The notes under the pieces were generated by a model. That model was not told the origin of the DNA. It saw only the letters and a list, made by a program, of their open reading frames with translations, and made no database searches. The position numbers were made by a program, and so were the translations under genes. Positions 23,743-33,002 of a DNA stretch of 64,000 bases are shown in pieces; within the stretch, counting starts at the first letter, position 1; every line of letters begins with the position of its first letter. This DNA comes from Nitrospira moscoviensis (GTDB taxonomy: Bacteria > Nitrospirota > Nitrospiria > Nitrospirales > Nitrospiraceae), in assembly GCF_001273775.1 (NCBI RefSeq), contig NZ_CP011801.1, positions 124,001-188,000 of the forward strand, in the 5' to 3' direction.

Positions 23743-25226
23743 GACTGCGGCCTCCTCGTGGGGAGCGCCACGTAGAAGGTCGCGCCCTTGTCCGGAGCTC
23801 CCTCGGCCCAGGTCCGCCCGCCGTGCCGGTGCACGATGCGCCGGACGTTGGCGAGCCCGATGCCCGTCCCTTCGAATTCATCCGCGCGGTGCAGTCGCTG
23901 AAAGACCCCGAACAGTTTCGCGGCGTATTGCATATCGAACCCCACTCCGTTATCGCGCACATACAGGACCACTTCCGACGGCGTCCGGCGAGCGACGCCG
24001 ACGTCGATCCTGGCGAGCGCCCGCGTGCCCGTGAACTTCAGCGCGTTCGTGATGAGGTTCATGAACACCTGGCGCAGCATGGCCGGATCGCCCGGCACTT
24101 CCGGAAGCGTCTCAATTCTCCAGGATATCTCGCGCCCTTGCAAGTCAAGACGCAAATCGTAAAGGATCGTCTTGACGAGCTGATCCAAGTTCACCGTCGT
24201 GTGCAGCATCTCCTGCCGGCCCATGCGGGAGAAGACCAGCAGATCGTCGATCAGCTGCCCCATCTGTTTCGCCGAATCCGAAATCGTCTGCAGATAGCGG
24301 GCGGCCTTCTCGTTCAGCGACTCGCCGACGGCCTTGCGCAGCAGCGACGCATACCCGTCGATGTGCCGCAGCGGCGCGCGCAGGTCGTGCGACACCGAAT
24401 AGCTGAAGGCTTCCAGCTCCTTGTTCGCCGCTTCGAGCAACTCGCCGCGCCGTTGGAGCTCCGCGGCGACGCGGCGCCGCTCGGTGATGTCGTGCCGGAT
24501 CAGATAGTAGACGGCCGCCAGGAGCACGAGCTGCAGCAGAGCTCCGATGCCGAGGAGCCCGATGGTACTGCGTGTCCAGGCCGCGGATTGCACCACCCGT
24601 CGGCGGAGGGCCTCCCGCTCGTGCGCTTCCATGTCGGCGATGATGCGGTGAATGGCGGCCAGCTCGCGCTTCGCGGCGCCTTCCAGCGCCAGCTTCCGCA
24701 CCGCCTCGAAGCCGCCCCCGTCGCGCTGGGCGATCGCGCCGGCTTCGGCGTTGACCTGTTGCTGCATGAGCCGCTCCAGCCTGGCGACGCGCTCCTGCTG
24801 CTCCGGCGAGTCCTTCGTCAAATCCTGAAGGTACCGGACGAACGTCGGCTTCTCCTCCACCATGGATCGGTAGGCGCGCAGATAGGCGGCTTCCCCCGTC
24901 ACGAGGTAGCGGCGGTGGCTCTGTTCCGCCTCGTCCATCGCGCCGTCGATCGTGCCGAGGAGCTGCACCAACTCGTGGCTCCGCTGGTCCTGCGCGCTGT
25001 TGGAAAGCAGGACGGTGGTGTTGCGGTAGGACACCGCGCTGATGACCAGGATTCCGGTGAAGACCAGGCTGAAGCCGGCCAGGATCCGCCGCTCGATCGT
25101 CAGGGAGCGGAACCAGACGACCGCCTGTCTCCAGAGGCGGCCTGCGCGCCCCGCAGGACCTGCCGCAGGGGGCGCCTGCGCCGGCGCGAGGGTGTCTGAA
25201 GACCGATCGTGGGTGGCCGATTCCAT
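23739..25226 (-). CDS. CHASE3-domain sensor histidine kinase
   Basis: 495 residues. Transmembrane helices at about 48-66 and 221-243 enclose a helical extracytoplasmic CHASE3 domain (about 70-215, with RRYLVTGEAAYL). The cytoplasmic part has a coiled coil, HisKA with H280 in SYSVSHDLRAPLRHIDGY (the phytochrome-kinase type) and an ATPase domain (NALKFTGT, DNGVGFDM, GTGIGLANVRRIVHRHGG). The ligand of CHASE3 is unknown. It starts about 97 bp downstream of nuoN on the same strand, so read-through from the complex I operon is possible. Confidence 0.92.
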   Translation of the reverse strand: MESATHDRSSDTLAPAQAPPAAGPAGRAGRLWRQAVVWFRSLTIERRILAGFSLVFTGILVISAVSYRNTTVLLSNSAQDQRSHELVQLLGTIDGAMDEAEQSHRRYLVTGEAAYLRAYRSMVEEKPTFVRYLQDLTKDSPEQQERVARLERLMQQQVNAEAGAIAQRDGGGFEAVRKLALEGAAKRELAAIHRIIADMEAHEREALRRRVVQSAAWTRSTIGLLGIGALLQLVLLAAVYYLIRHDITERRRVAAELQRRGELLEAANKELEAFSYSVSHDLRAPLRHIDGYASLLRKAVGESLNEKAARYLQTISDSAKQMGQLIDDLLVFSRMGRQEMLHTTVNLDQLVKTILYDLRLDLQGREISWRIETLPEVPGDPAMLRQVFMNLITNALKFTGTRALARIDVGVARRTPSEVVLYVRDNGVGFDMQYAAKLFGVFQRLHRADEFEGTGIGLANVRRIVHRHGGRTWAEGAPDKGATFYVALPTRRPQS

Positions 25227-25322
25227 GGGATGGGACGGACCGCGGGGCGGCGATGCGACAAGCGGTCCCCGCTTGTCCGACGCGTCATTCTAGCAGAACT
25301 TCGTAGAGGCGAAAGCAGAAAA

Positions 25323-26816
25323 CTATCCGCCGACCGGCGGGATCGGCGGCGCGGCGACGGCGGGCGCCGCGAACTGCGAAAACATCAGCGTGGCGGACAC
25401 GACCCAATCGATGAAGGGTTGCGGGTAGATGCCGATCAGCAGCGTGCCCGCCAGGCCGACATAGACGACGGCCTTCATGGGTCCGGAAATCGACACCGGC
25501 GACGGATCGATCGGCTCGTTGATGTACATCTTCTTGACGACGATCAGGTAGTAGTACATCGAGATCACGATGTTGATGAGGCCCACCGTGATGAGCGTGT
25601 ACAGCCCCTCCTTGATCGCCGAGACGAAAATATAGAGCTTGCCGATGAAGCCGGCCAGCGGGGGCACGCCGGCCAGCGACAGCAGAAAGAGCAGCATGGC
25701 GAACGCCAGAAACGGCGAGCGGCGGTTCAACCCGCGATAGTCGTCGATCTCATCACTGCCGATGGCTTGGCTGACGGCGATGACCACGGCAAAGGCGCCG
25801 ATGTTCGCGAACAGATAGGTCAGCAGGTAAAACAGGATCGCGTCCGTGCTCATTTTGGTGCCGGCGGCGAGCCCGATGAGGACGTTGCCGATCTGCGCGA
25901 TGCCGGAGTAGGCCAGGAGGCGTTTGATATTCCGCTGCGCGATGGCCACGATGTTGCCGTAGGTCATGGACAGGATCGAGGCGCCCACCAGCAGGAATAC
26001 CCACATCGGTTTGAACGCCGCCAGGGCGACGAAGAAGATCCGGAGCAAAATGGCGAATGCGGCGCCTTTGGGCGCGATCGACAGGAAGGCCGTCACCGGC
26101 GTCGGTGAGCCGTGATAGGTATCGGGGATCCAGGAGTGGAACGGCACCGCGCCGATCTTGAAGCCGAGGGCGGCGAAGATGAGCAGGAAGCCGATCATCA
26201 GCCCCGGCGTGGCGGGCACCGCCCCCATGTCGGAAAAGACCAGCTTGCCGGTTTCGCCGTAGACCAGGCTGATCCCGTAGGCCAACAGCCCCGCGGCAAA
26301 GACGCCCAGGATGAAGAATTTGAGCCCGGCTTCGTTCGAGGCGAGATCTTCTCGGAGGTAGGCCACCAGGATATAGAAGCCGAAGGTCGAAAACTCCAGC
26401 GTGACGAACATGGACAGGAGGTCGTTGGCCGAGGCCATGAACATCATGCCGAGCGCCGACATGACGACGAGGAAGTAGTACTCGCCCCGGAAAAAGCTGA
26501 AGCGGTGGACGTATTCCATCGACGCCAACACCACCAGAATGGTCGCGCCGACGATGAACATCTTGAAAAAGAGCGCCATGCGGTCGAGCACGAACATGTT
26601 GCCGAACAGCGCGCCCGAGATCTGGTTGACGTCCAGCCAGGCGAGGACCCCCAAGGTCAGGACGAGCCCCACCACGCTCAAGTATGCGAGCTGCTCCTTC
26701 GGCAGGCGCGGAAAGGCGAAGTCCACGATGAGGACGACGCAGAGCCAGCAGGTCAGCAGAATCTCCGGCGCAAGCAAGAGGAGATCGCCGGGCGAAATGG
26801 TCAAGTCGAAGGTCAT
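25323..26816 (-). CDS. nuoN: NADH-quinone oxidoreductase subunit N
   Basis: 497 residues, polytopic. Antiporter-like motifs include GFKIGAVPFHSWIPDTYHGSPTP and LLAYSGIAQIGNVLIGL. NuoN is the antiporter-like proton channel nearest the hydrophilic arm. Its ATG overlaps the nuoM stop (ATGA). The C-terminus is extended by a proline-rich tail (APPIPPVGG). Last gene of the nuo cluster. Confidence 0.96.
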   Translation of the reverse strand: MTFDLTISPGDLLLLAPEILLTCWLCVVLIVDFAFPRLPKEQLAYLSVVGLVLTLGVLAWLDVNQISGALFGNMFVLDRMALFFKMFIVGATILVVLASMEYVHRFSFFRGEYYFLVVMSALGMMFMASANDLLSMFVTLEFSTFGFYILVAYLREDLASNEAGLKFFILGVFAAGLLAYGISLVYGETGKLVFSDMGAVPATPGLMIGFLLIFAALGFKIGAVPFHSWIPDTYHGSPTPVTAFLSIAPKGAAFAILLRIFFVALAAFKPMWVFLLVGASILSMTYGNIVAIAQRNIKRLLAYSGIAQIGNVLIGLAAGTKMSTDAILFYLLTYLFANIGAFAVVIAVSQAIGSDEIDDYRGLNRRSPFLAFAMLLFLLSLAGVPPLAGFIGKLYIFVSAIKEGLYTLITVGLINIVISMYYYLIVVKKMYINEPIDPSPVSISGPMKAVVYVGLAGTLLIGIYPQPFIDWVVSATLMFSQFAAPAVAAPPIPPVGG

Positions 26817-28486
26817 GGATTGCTCCGTGACGCGTGATGCGTGACGCGTGACGCGTCCGCCTGCGCTTCACGCTTCACGCTTAACGTGTCACGTTCCTGA
26901 GAGGCCACCGGCACCACCTGCGTGATCTTGGCCACCAGCGGATCCACGCCCGAGCGGACGACGTTATACAAGTGCATCGGGAAAATGCCGAAGCCGATGC
27001 TGACCGCGATCATGACCAGCAGCGGGAGGCGATCGACGGCGGCCACGGCGTCGTGGGAATGGCTGTATTGTTGGTCCATCGGGCCATAAAAGAGGCCGCG
27101 CATCATCTTGAACAGATAGGCCATCGTGAGCACGATGCCGAGGACGGCGATGATGACCTGGAAGGGGTACTTGTTCCAGCTGCCCACGATGATCATGATT
27201 TCCGCGATGAAATTGACGGTGCCCGGCATGCCGATCGAGGCCATGCAGGCCACGATGAAGCAGGCGGCGATGAACGGCATCTTGTTGGAGAGCCCGCCCA
27301 GCGAGGGAATGTCGCGCGTGTGCGTCTGGTCGTAGACCCAGCCGGCCATGGCGAAGAGCATCCCCGTGGCCATCGCATGCGCGAACATGTAGATGACCGC
27401 CCCGCTCAGGCTGATGTAGTCGAGGGCCGCCATGCCGAGGAAGACGTAGCCCATATGGCTCGAGCTGGAATAGCCGATGACGTATTTCGTGTCCTTCGCG
27501 TAGAACGCGACGAACCCGCCGTAGACGATGCTGAAGATGCAAAGCACGGCGGCGATCGGCATCAATTCTCTGGTGGTCTCCGGCAAAATTTCAAAGGCCA
27601 CCCGGATGATGGAAAAATGCCCCAGCTTCATCAGGACGCCCGCGTGCAGCATGCTGGTGGCGGCGGGCGCGGCCGCATGGCCGACGGGAGACCAGGAGTG
27701 CAGGGGCCAGAGGGGCGCGATCGAGGCGAACCCGAAGAAAATCAGCACCCAGATGATCTTGTCCAGGGTCGTGCCGAGGACCGGAATGTTCATCAGCTTG
27801 GCCTGCTCGCGGAGGACCAGAATATCGAACGTGTTCAGGCCCGAGTACTTGTAGATCAACAGGATGCCCATCAGGGCGACGACGGCGAAGGCCGAGAGAA
27901 AGAGGACGAGCTTCATCGCCGCGTACTCTTTGCTGTTCGACGCGAAGTTGAAAATAAAGCCGACGGAATCCCGGAGCTTGAGCCCTTCCGGATCGGTCAT
28001 TTCGAGATACTTTTTCGTGTGGCTGCCCCACATGCCGAGCAGCAGGTACATCGGGATGACCGACATCTCGTAGAAGAAGTACAGGAAGAAGAGGTCCAGC
28101 GACATGAAGACACCGATCGTGGCCGCGGCGAGAATCAAGAGCCAAATATAAAACTCCTTCGTCCGATCCTTGATGTGCCACGACACGAAAATGCCGGCGA
28201 ACAAGAGAATCGACGACGCCAGCACCAGCGGCGTGCCGATGCCGTCCACGCCCAGATAGAGCGAGATGCCCAGTTGCTTGGACCATTCGTAGCGCTGGAC
28301 GAACTGGAAGCCGCCTTTCACCGGATCGTAGGCGTAAAAGAGGTACAGCGACGCGACGAGGGAAATGAACGCGGAGCCGGCCGCGATGCCGCGGACCAGC
28401 AGCGGCTGCCGGTTCGACACGAAGATCAGCGCGAGGGCGCCGGCGAAGGGTGCGAAGAGAATGTAGAGCAGTGTGTAGTCGGCCAT
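26813..28486 (-). CDS. nuoM: NADH-quinone oxidoreductase subunit M (second copy)
   Basis: 557 residues from the ATG at 28486, chosen because it begins MADYTLLYILFAPF; an upstream start adds 11 residues that lie in repeat DNA. Antiporter motifs: PLWPLHSWSPVGHAAAPAA and YVIGYSSSSHMGYVFLGM. In the first motif this copy has SPVGHAAAPAATS where canonical NuoM has PDAHTEAPTAGS. A second nuoM lies immediately upstream; two M subunits define the '2M' complex I proposed to pump additional protons. The last ~25 residues (REAQADASRVTHHASRSNP) come from a translated intergenic repeat and are probably not functional. Confidence 0.94.
   Translation of the reverse strand: MADYTLLYILFAPFAGALALIFVSNRQPLLVRGIAAGSAFISLVASLYLFYAYDPVKGGFQFVQRYEWSKQLGISLYLGVDGIGTPLVLASSILLFAGIFVSWHIKDRTKEFYIWLLILAAATIGVFMSLDLFFLYFFYEMSVIPMYLLLGMWGSHTKKYLEMTDPEGLKLRDSVGFIFNFASNSKEYAAMKLVLFLSAFAVVALMGILLIYKYSGLNTFDILVLREQAKLMNIPVLGTTLDKIIWVLIFFGFASIAPLWPLHSWSPVGHAAAPAATSMLHAGVLMKLGHFSIIRVAFEILPETTRELMPIAAVLCIFSIVYGGFVAFYAKDTKYVIGYSSSSHMGYVFLGMAALDYISLSGAVIYMFAHAMATGMLFAMAGWVYDQTHTRDIPSLGGLSNKMPFIAACFIVACMASIGMPGTVNFIAEIMIIVGSWNKYPFQVIIAVLGIVLTMAYLFKMMRGLFYGPMDQQYSHSHDAVAAVDRLPLLVMIAVSIGFGIFPMHLYNVVRSGVDPLVAKITQVVPVASQERDTLSVKREAQADASRVTHHASRSNP
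26826..26893. repeat. inverted array of degenerate GTGACGC words at the nuoM 3' end
   Basis: Left arm 26826-26855 repeats CGTGACG/CGTGATG words; right arm 26864-26893 repeats the complementary CTTCACG words. The two can fold into a hairpin. The array lies inside the 3' end of nuoM and is translated. Confidence 0.75.
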
Positions 28487-28490
28487 GGTT

Positions 28491-30095
28491 TCAGTGACGA
28501 GTGACGGGTCCCTCCACACGGCTCGGGACGGTGAGCTTGTCGAACCGTGATGAGTGATCGGTATAGTCTGCGGCGACCGTACCGTGATTCAGGCGATCGA
28601 CCAACGCCTGCACCGAGCCGTTCATGATCCGCAAAAACGGCGCGGGATAGAGGCCGATCCAAATGATCATGATGGACAGCGACAGGGCGATGACGAGCTC
28701 CCGCAGTTGCAGATCCTGCATCGTGTCTTTCACGGCTTTCCCGACCGGTCCCAGCATGGCCCGCTCGTAATACCAGAGAAAATAGGCGGCGCCGAAGATG
28801 ACGCCCAGGACGGCGATCGCGCCGAACCACCACTTGGCCTTGAACGCGCCCAATAAGATGAGGAACTCCCCGACGAACCCGTTCGTGCCCGGCAGCCCGA
28901 TCGAGGCCAAGCCGATCAGCAGGAAAAATGTGGCCAAGAGCGGCACCTGTTTGGCCATGCCGCCGAAGGCCGAGAGCTGCGTGGTCTGTTGGCGCGAATA
29001 GAGAAAGCCGGCGATGAAGAAGAGCCCCGCCGTGCTGAAGCCGAGGTTGATCATGGTCAGCAGGCTGCCCTGGAGCCCCTGATAATTGAGCGCGAACAGC
29101 CCGACGACGACGAACCCTAAGTGGCTGATGCTGCTATAGGCCAAGAGCCGCCGGAAGTCCGGCTGGATCAAAGCCATCCAGGCGCCGTAGAGAATCGCGC
29201 AGAGGCCCAGAACGACGACCACGGTCACGACGGTCTCGCTCTTGGCCGCATCGGGCAAGAGCGGAATGCTGAACCGCATGAACCCGAACGTGCCGAGCTT
29301 CAAGCCGGCCAACACGACGGCCATGCCGATGGGCCCTTCCAGGAGGGCGTCCGGCAGCCAGGTATGAAAAGGAAACACCGGCGCCTTGAAGGCAAAGCCC
29401 AAAAACATGAGCCAGAAGATCAGGATCTGTTGCGAGAGCGGCACGGGCACCGTCAGCAGCTCCAGGAGATCGAAGGAATAGACCTGGTCCGTCCGATGGA
29501 GGGACGCCCATTGATGGAAATTGATATTGAGCAGGGCGATGCCGACCAGCATGAAGACGCTGCCCAACAAGGTATAGAGGACATACTTCAAGGCCGCATA
29601 GTGGCGCTCCGCGCCTCCGCCCCAGAGCTTGATCAGGAAGTAGCTGGGGATCAGCATCAGCTCCCAAAACACGAAGAACAGGATCAAATCCAGCGACACG
29701 AAGACGCCCATCGTCGTCGTTTCGAGCGCCAGGAGACACATCATATAGAGTTTGACCTGATGGCGGACCGTGTCCCAGGAATAGATTACGACCAGCACGG
29801 TGAGGAAGGCCGTCAGGCCGACGAAAAGCACGCTGATTCCGTCCACGCCCAGGTGGTAGCTGATGCCCAGGGCGGGAATCCACTGGATCCGTTCGGCGAA
29901 TTGGATGGCCGCCGATTCCGGCACGAAACGGATCAGCACGAAGACGGCAAAGACGAGCTCCACCAGCGACACGAAGAGCGCCGCGGTGCGCACCATATCT
30001 TCTTCGTCGAACAGCCAGAGGACGGCGGCGCCGACCACCGGGAGAAAGAGCAGGCAGGAAAGGAAGGGAAAACCGGCCGCCAGTTCTTCAAGCAT
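28491..30095 (-). CDS. nuoM: NADH-quinone oxidoreductase subunit M (first copy)
   Basis: 534 residues, ATG at 30095, 18 bp after nuoL. Channel motifs are canonical: the conserved glutamate helix FFVFWELMLIPSYFLI, FKAPVFPFHTWLPDALLEGP and RRLLAYSSISHLGFVVVG. It is more typical than the second copy downstream and is likely the ancestral NuoM. The final residues (RFDKLTVPSRVEGPVTRH) are encoded by a dispersed repeat that has overrun the 3' end. Confidence 0.95.
   Translation of the reverse strand: MLEELAAGFPFLSCLLFLPVVGAAVLWLFDEEDMVRTAALFVSLVELVFAVFVLIRFVPESAAIQFAERIQWIPALGISYHLGVDGISVLFVGLTAFLTVLVVIYSWDTVRHQVKLYMMCLLALETTTMGVFVSLDLILFFVFWELMLIPSYFLIKLWGGGAERHYAALKYVLYTLLGSVFMLVGIALLNINFHQWASLHRTDQVYSFDLLELLTVPVPLSQQILIFWLMFLGFAFKAPVFPFHTWLPDALLEGPIGMAVVLAGLKLGTFGFMRFSIPLLPDAAKSETVVTVVVVLGLCAILYGAWMALIQPDFRRLLAYSSISHLGFVVVGLFALNYQGLQGSLLTMINLGFSTAGLFFIAGFLYSRQQTTQLSAFGGMAKQVPLLATFFLLIGLASIGLPGTNGFVGEFLILLGAFKAKWWFGAIAVLGVIFGAAYFLWYYERAMLGPVGKAVKDTMQDLQLRELVIALSLSIMIIWIGLYPAPFLRIMNGSVQALVDRLNHGTVAADYTDHSSRFDKLTVPSRVEGPVTRH
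28494..28557. repeat. GTGACGAG words and FDKLT-type repeat over the nuoM 3' end
   Basis: On the minus strand the segment contains TTCGACAAGCTCACCG followed by GTCCCGAGC, a sequence of a type dispersed through many environmental bacterial genomes, flanked by GTGACGAGTGACGGG and GTGATGAGTGAT words. It encodes the FDKLT tail of the upstream nuoM copy. Confidence 0.65.
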
Positions 30096-30113
30096 ACTCG
30101 TCCGCGCCTGTTC

Positions 30114-32087
30114 CTACAGTTGAATGACGATCTGGACCACCAGGGCCAAGAGAAAGAGCCCGGCGACGATCATCGCCGCATAATGGTGGACCATCCCGCT
30201 CTGCAATTTCCGGCCTTCGCGGGCCGCAAGATGGTTGCCGTAGCCGATGATATTCAAGCCGGCATAGATCACGTGCTTCTCGACCCACGTGGAACCGGCC
30301 GAGCCCCAGTCGGCCAGACGGCCCACGCCCCGCACGATTCCGTCCACGACCGTCCGGTCGAACCAGTCGAGCGCTTCGCCCAACCGCTTGGTCGGCTCGA
30401 CGAACAGGAAATCAAACAGCTCGTCGACATAGTACTTGTTCAGCAACGTCCGGTAGACGCCGGAGAATTTCTCCGCCCACCGATCGGCCGTGCCGGGACT
30501 GATGCGATAGAGGTAATGCGCAAGCCCCCAGCCCAGGAACGCGATGCCGGTGGCGGCCATCATGAGCGTCAGGACGAGTCCCGCGCCGGCCTCATGCTCG
30601 CCGCCCGCTCCCACGACAGGGGCTAGAAAACCGTGCAGCCATCCGTGCTCGGGGGGAAATCCCAGCGCGCCGCCGAGGAGCGACAGCAGCCCCAAGGCCA
30701 TCAACGGTCCGACCATCACCATCGGCGATTCGTGGACATGTTCCTCGGTATGGTGATCCATGCGGGAGGGCCCATAGAACGTCAGGTACGTCAGGCGGAA
30801 CATATAAAAGGACGTGAGCAGCGCGCCGACCGCCGCCATGCCGTAGAGGAGATACTGGTGGTGCGTGAAGGCATGGGCCATGATCTCGTCTTTGCTCCAA
30901 AAGCCGGCCAAGGGCGGAATACCGGCGATGGCGATCGTGCCGATCAGGAACAAGCGATGGGTCCAGGGAATCTTCGAGGCCAAGCCGCCCATCTTGCGGA
31001 TGTCCTGCTCGCCGGAAAGGGCATGGATGACCGAGCCGGCCGAGAGGAACAGGAGCGCCTTGAAGAAGGCATGGGTCATGAGATGGAAGATCGCCGCCGT
31101 GTAGGCGCCGATGCCGGCACCCAGAAACATGTAGCCCAATTGGCTGACGGTGGAATAGGCCAGCACCCGTTTGATATCCGTCTGCACGAGGCCGATCGTG
31201 GCGGCGAACAAGGCTGTGCAGCCGCCGATGAGCGCGACGACGGTCATCGCCGTCGGCGACAGATCGAAGATGACGTGGTTGCGGACGATCATATAGACGC
31301 CGGCCGTCACCATCGTGGCGGCATGGATGAGCGCGCTGACCGGAGTCGGGCCTTCCATGGCGTCGGGCAGCCAGGTGTACAGGGGGAGTTGGGCGGACTT
31401 CCCCACCGCGCCGACGAGCAGGCACAGGGCGATGGCCGTCGCCATCTCCGGGGACAGCTGGCCGACCTGCGCGAAGACCTTCGTATAGTCGAGCGTCTTG
31501 AAGTTGACGAAGACGAGGAAGATGGCGAGCAGGAAGCCGGCGTCTCCGATGCGGTTGACGACGAAGGCCTTGGTCGCCGCTTTCGCCGCCGAGACCTTGT
31601 CGTAGTAATAGCCGATCAAGAGATAGGAGCAGAGGCCCACGCCTTCCCATCCGATGAACAGGACCACATAGTTGTTCCCCATCACGAGGAGCAACATGGA
31701 GACCATGAACAGGTTCATATAGGTGAAGAAGCGCGTGAATCCGGATTCGCCGTGCATGTAGCCGACGGAATAGACGTGAATCAGAAACCCCACGCCGGTC
31801 ACGACCAGCAGCATGGCGCAGGTCAGCGGATCGACCAGAAAGGCCAGATTGATCGTGAGGTCGCCGCCGAAGATCCATTGGTACGCGATCACTTCACGGG
31901 CCGTGCCGGTGCGCAGCACGTCGCTGAACACGCCGATCGTGCAGAGGAACGACAACCCGACCGACCCCCAGGCCAGCCGGTGCGCGACCTCGTGGGAATA
32001 GCGGCTCCCGAAAAGGCCGTTGGCGATCACGGCGAGGAGCGGGAACACCGGAATGAGTTTGATGAGCAGATCGGTTAAGTCGGTCAC
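30114..32087 (-). CDS. nuoL: NADH-quinone oxidoreductase subunit L
   Basis: 657 residues from a GTG at 32087, two bases before the nuoK stop. Motifs: LFIGWEGVGLCSYLLIGYYY (conserved lysine/glutamate helix), GKSAQLPLYTWLPDAMEGPTPVSA and KRVLAYSTVSQLGYMFLG. NuoL carries the distal proton channel and the long lateral helix. It is about 45 residues longer than the E. coli protein (613), with extra sequence in the C-terminal part; whether this matches the lateral-helix insertion described for 2M complexes needs alignment. Confidence 0.96.
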   Translation of the reverse strand: MTDLTDLLIKLIPVFPLLAVIANGLFGSRYSHEVAHRLAWGSVGLSFLCTIGVFSDVLRTGTAREVIAYQWIFGGDLTINLAFLVDPLTCAMLLVVTGVGFLIHVYSVGYMHGESGFTRFFTYMNLFMVSMLLLVMGNNYVVLFIGWEGVGLCSYLLIGYYYDKVSAAKAATKAFVVNRIGDAGFLLAIFLVFVNFKTLDYTKVFAQVGQLSPEMATAIALCLLVGAVGKSAQLPLYTWLPDAMEGPTPVSALIHAATMVTAGVYMIVRNHVIFDLSPTAMTVVALIGGCTALFAATIGLVQTDIKRVLAYSTVSQLGYMFLGAGIGAYTAAIFHLMTHAFFKALLFLSAGSVIHALSGEQDIRKMGGLASKIPWTHRLFLIGTIAIAGIPPLAGFWSKDEIMAHAFTHHQYLLYGMAAVGALLTSFYMFRLTYLTFYGPSRMDHHTEEHVHESPMVMVGPLMALGLLSLLGGALGFPPEHGWLHGFLAPVVGAGGEHEAGAGLVLTLMMAATGIAFLGWGLAHYLYRISPGTADRWAEKFSGVYRTLLNKYYVDELFDFLFVEPTKRLGEALDWFDRTVVDGIVRGVGRLADWGSAGSTWVEKHVIYAGLNIIGYGNHLAAREGRKLQSGMVHHYAAMIVAGLFLLALVVQIVIQL

Positions 32088-32088
32088 G

Positions 32089-32391
32089 TTACCACTTGAG
32101 TAAATTCATTTCGTCGACGTTCGTGGAAATTTTTCCGCGGAAGACGACGATGATGATCGCCAGTCCGACCGCCGCCTCACCGGCCGCGATGGCGATCACG
32201 AACAGGGCGACCAACTGGCCGGCCATGGATTCGAGATAGTGCGAAAAGGCGACGAGGTTGATATTGGCGGCGTTCAACATGATCTCCACCGCCATCAGCA
32301 CGATGATGAAGTTGCGCCGGATCAACACCCCGAGGAGTCCGGTGAGGAAGAGCACAGCGCTGACCGCGACGTAGGCGTTGAGCGGAATCAT
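32089..32391 (-). CDS. nuoK: NADH-quinone oxidoreductase subunit K
   Basis: 100 residues, ATG at 32391 with GAGGG upstream. Three hydrophobic spans and the conserved VLMAVEIMLNAANINLVAFS segment, whose glutamate is part of the E-channel, identify NuoK. The upstream spacer to nuoJ is filled by an inverted word array; nuoL starts within 2 bp of its stop. Confidence 0.95.
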   Translation of the reverse strand: MIPLNAYVAVSAVLFLTGLLGVLIRRNFIIVLMAVEIMLNAANINLVAFSHYLESMAGQLVALFVIAIAAGEAAVGLAIIIVVFRGKISTNVDEMNLLKW

Positions 32392-32397
32392 AGCCCT

Positions 32398-32479
32398 CGT
32401 GATGCGTGATGCGTGATGGGTGATGGCTTTGAAACCGGTTTCTTCTTGAACTCGTCACTCATCACTCGTCACCCGTCAC
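32398..32479. repeat. inverted array of GTGATGC/GTCACTC words between nuoJ and nuoK
   Basis: Left arm 32398-32426 is four GTGATGC-like words; right arm 32450-32479 is four GTCACTC-like words, the approximate reverse complement, around a 23-bp centre. The arm overlaps the nuoJ stop, so its final residues (SDG) are repeat-encoded. Confidence 0.75.
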
Positions 32480-32993
32480 TTCTTTCATCGATCGGCTTCG
32501 GCGTCTTCGCCAGCACGATGGCGCCGATGATCGCGCCCAGCAGAAAGACGCCGACGATCTCGAATTGAAGCAAATAGTCGCTGAACATTTTGATCCCGAC
32601 CGCGGCCGTGGCCCCCTCCTCGAGCACGGCGGCGGTGGGGGCGTCCCCTTTCGCGCCCCCGAACGGCGAGCGCAGGAGAAGGGCCAGCACATAGAGCGAC
32701 CCCAGGACCGCCGGAGCCAGGAAGTACATGAAGGAGGAGTGAAAGTACCGTTCGTCGGTCTTGAGGTTCAGCAGCATCAGCACGAAGAGGTACAGCACCA
32801 GGATGGCGCCGGCATAGACGATGACCTGGACGGCCCAGAGGAACTCCGCGTTCAGGAGGACGAAGAGCCCCGAGACGTGCAACAGCAGAGCGAGCAGCGC
32901 CAGGCCGCAATGGACGGGATTTTTCAGCGCGACGGTCAGCACGCCGGCGGCGATGCTGACCAGGGCAAAATAAGCGAAGAACACAACGACCAT
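32469..32993 (-). CDS. nuoJ: NADH-quinone oxidoreductase subunit J
   Basis: 174 residues with five predicted spans. AGVLTVALKNPVHCGLALLAL and LNAEFLWAVQVIVYAGAILVLYLFVLMLL are the NuoJ signature, including the pi-bulge helix region that links quinone chemistry to pumping. It has a longer polar loop (RSPFGGAKGDAPTAAVLEEG, about 108-132) than usual. Start at 32993, 9 bp from the nuoI stop. Confidence 0.94.
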   Translation of the reverse strand: MVVVFFAYFALVSIAAGVLTVALKNPVHCGLALLALLLHVSGLFVLLNAEFLWAVQVIVYAGAILVLYLFVLMLLNLKTDERYFHSSFMYFLAPAVLGSLYVLALLLRSPFGGAKGDAPTAAVLEEGATAAVGIKMFSDYLLQFEIVGVFLLGAIIGAIVLAKTPKPIDERSDG

Positions 32994-33002
32994 GTCGGCG
33001 GC

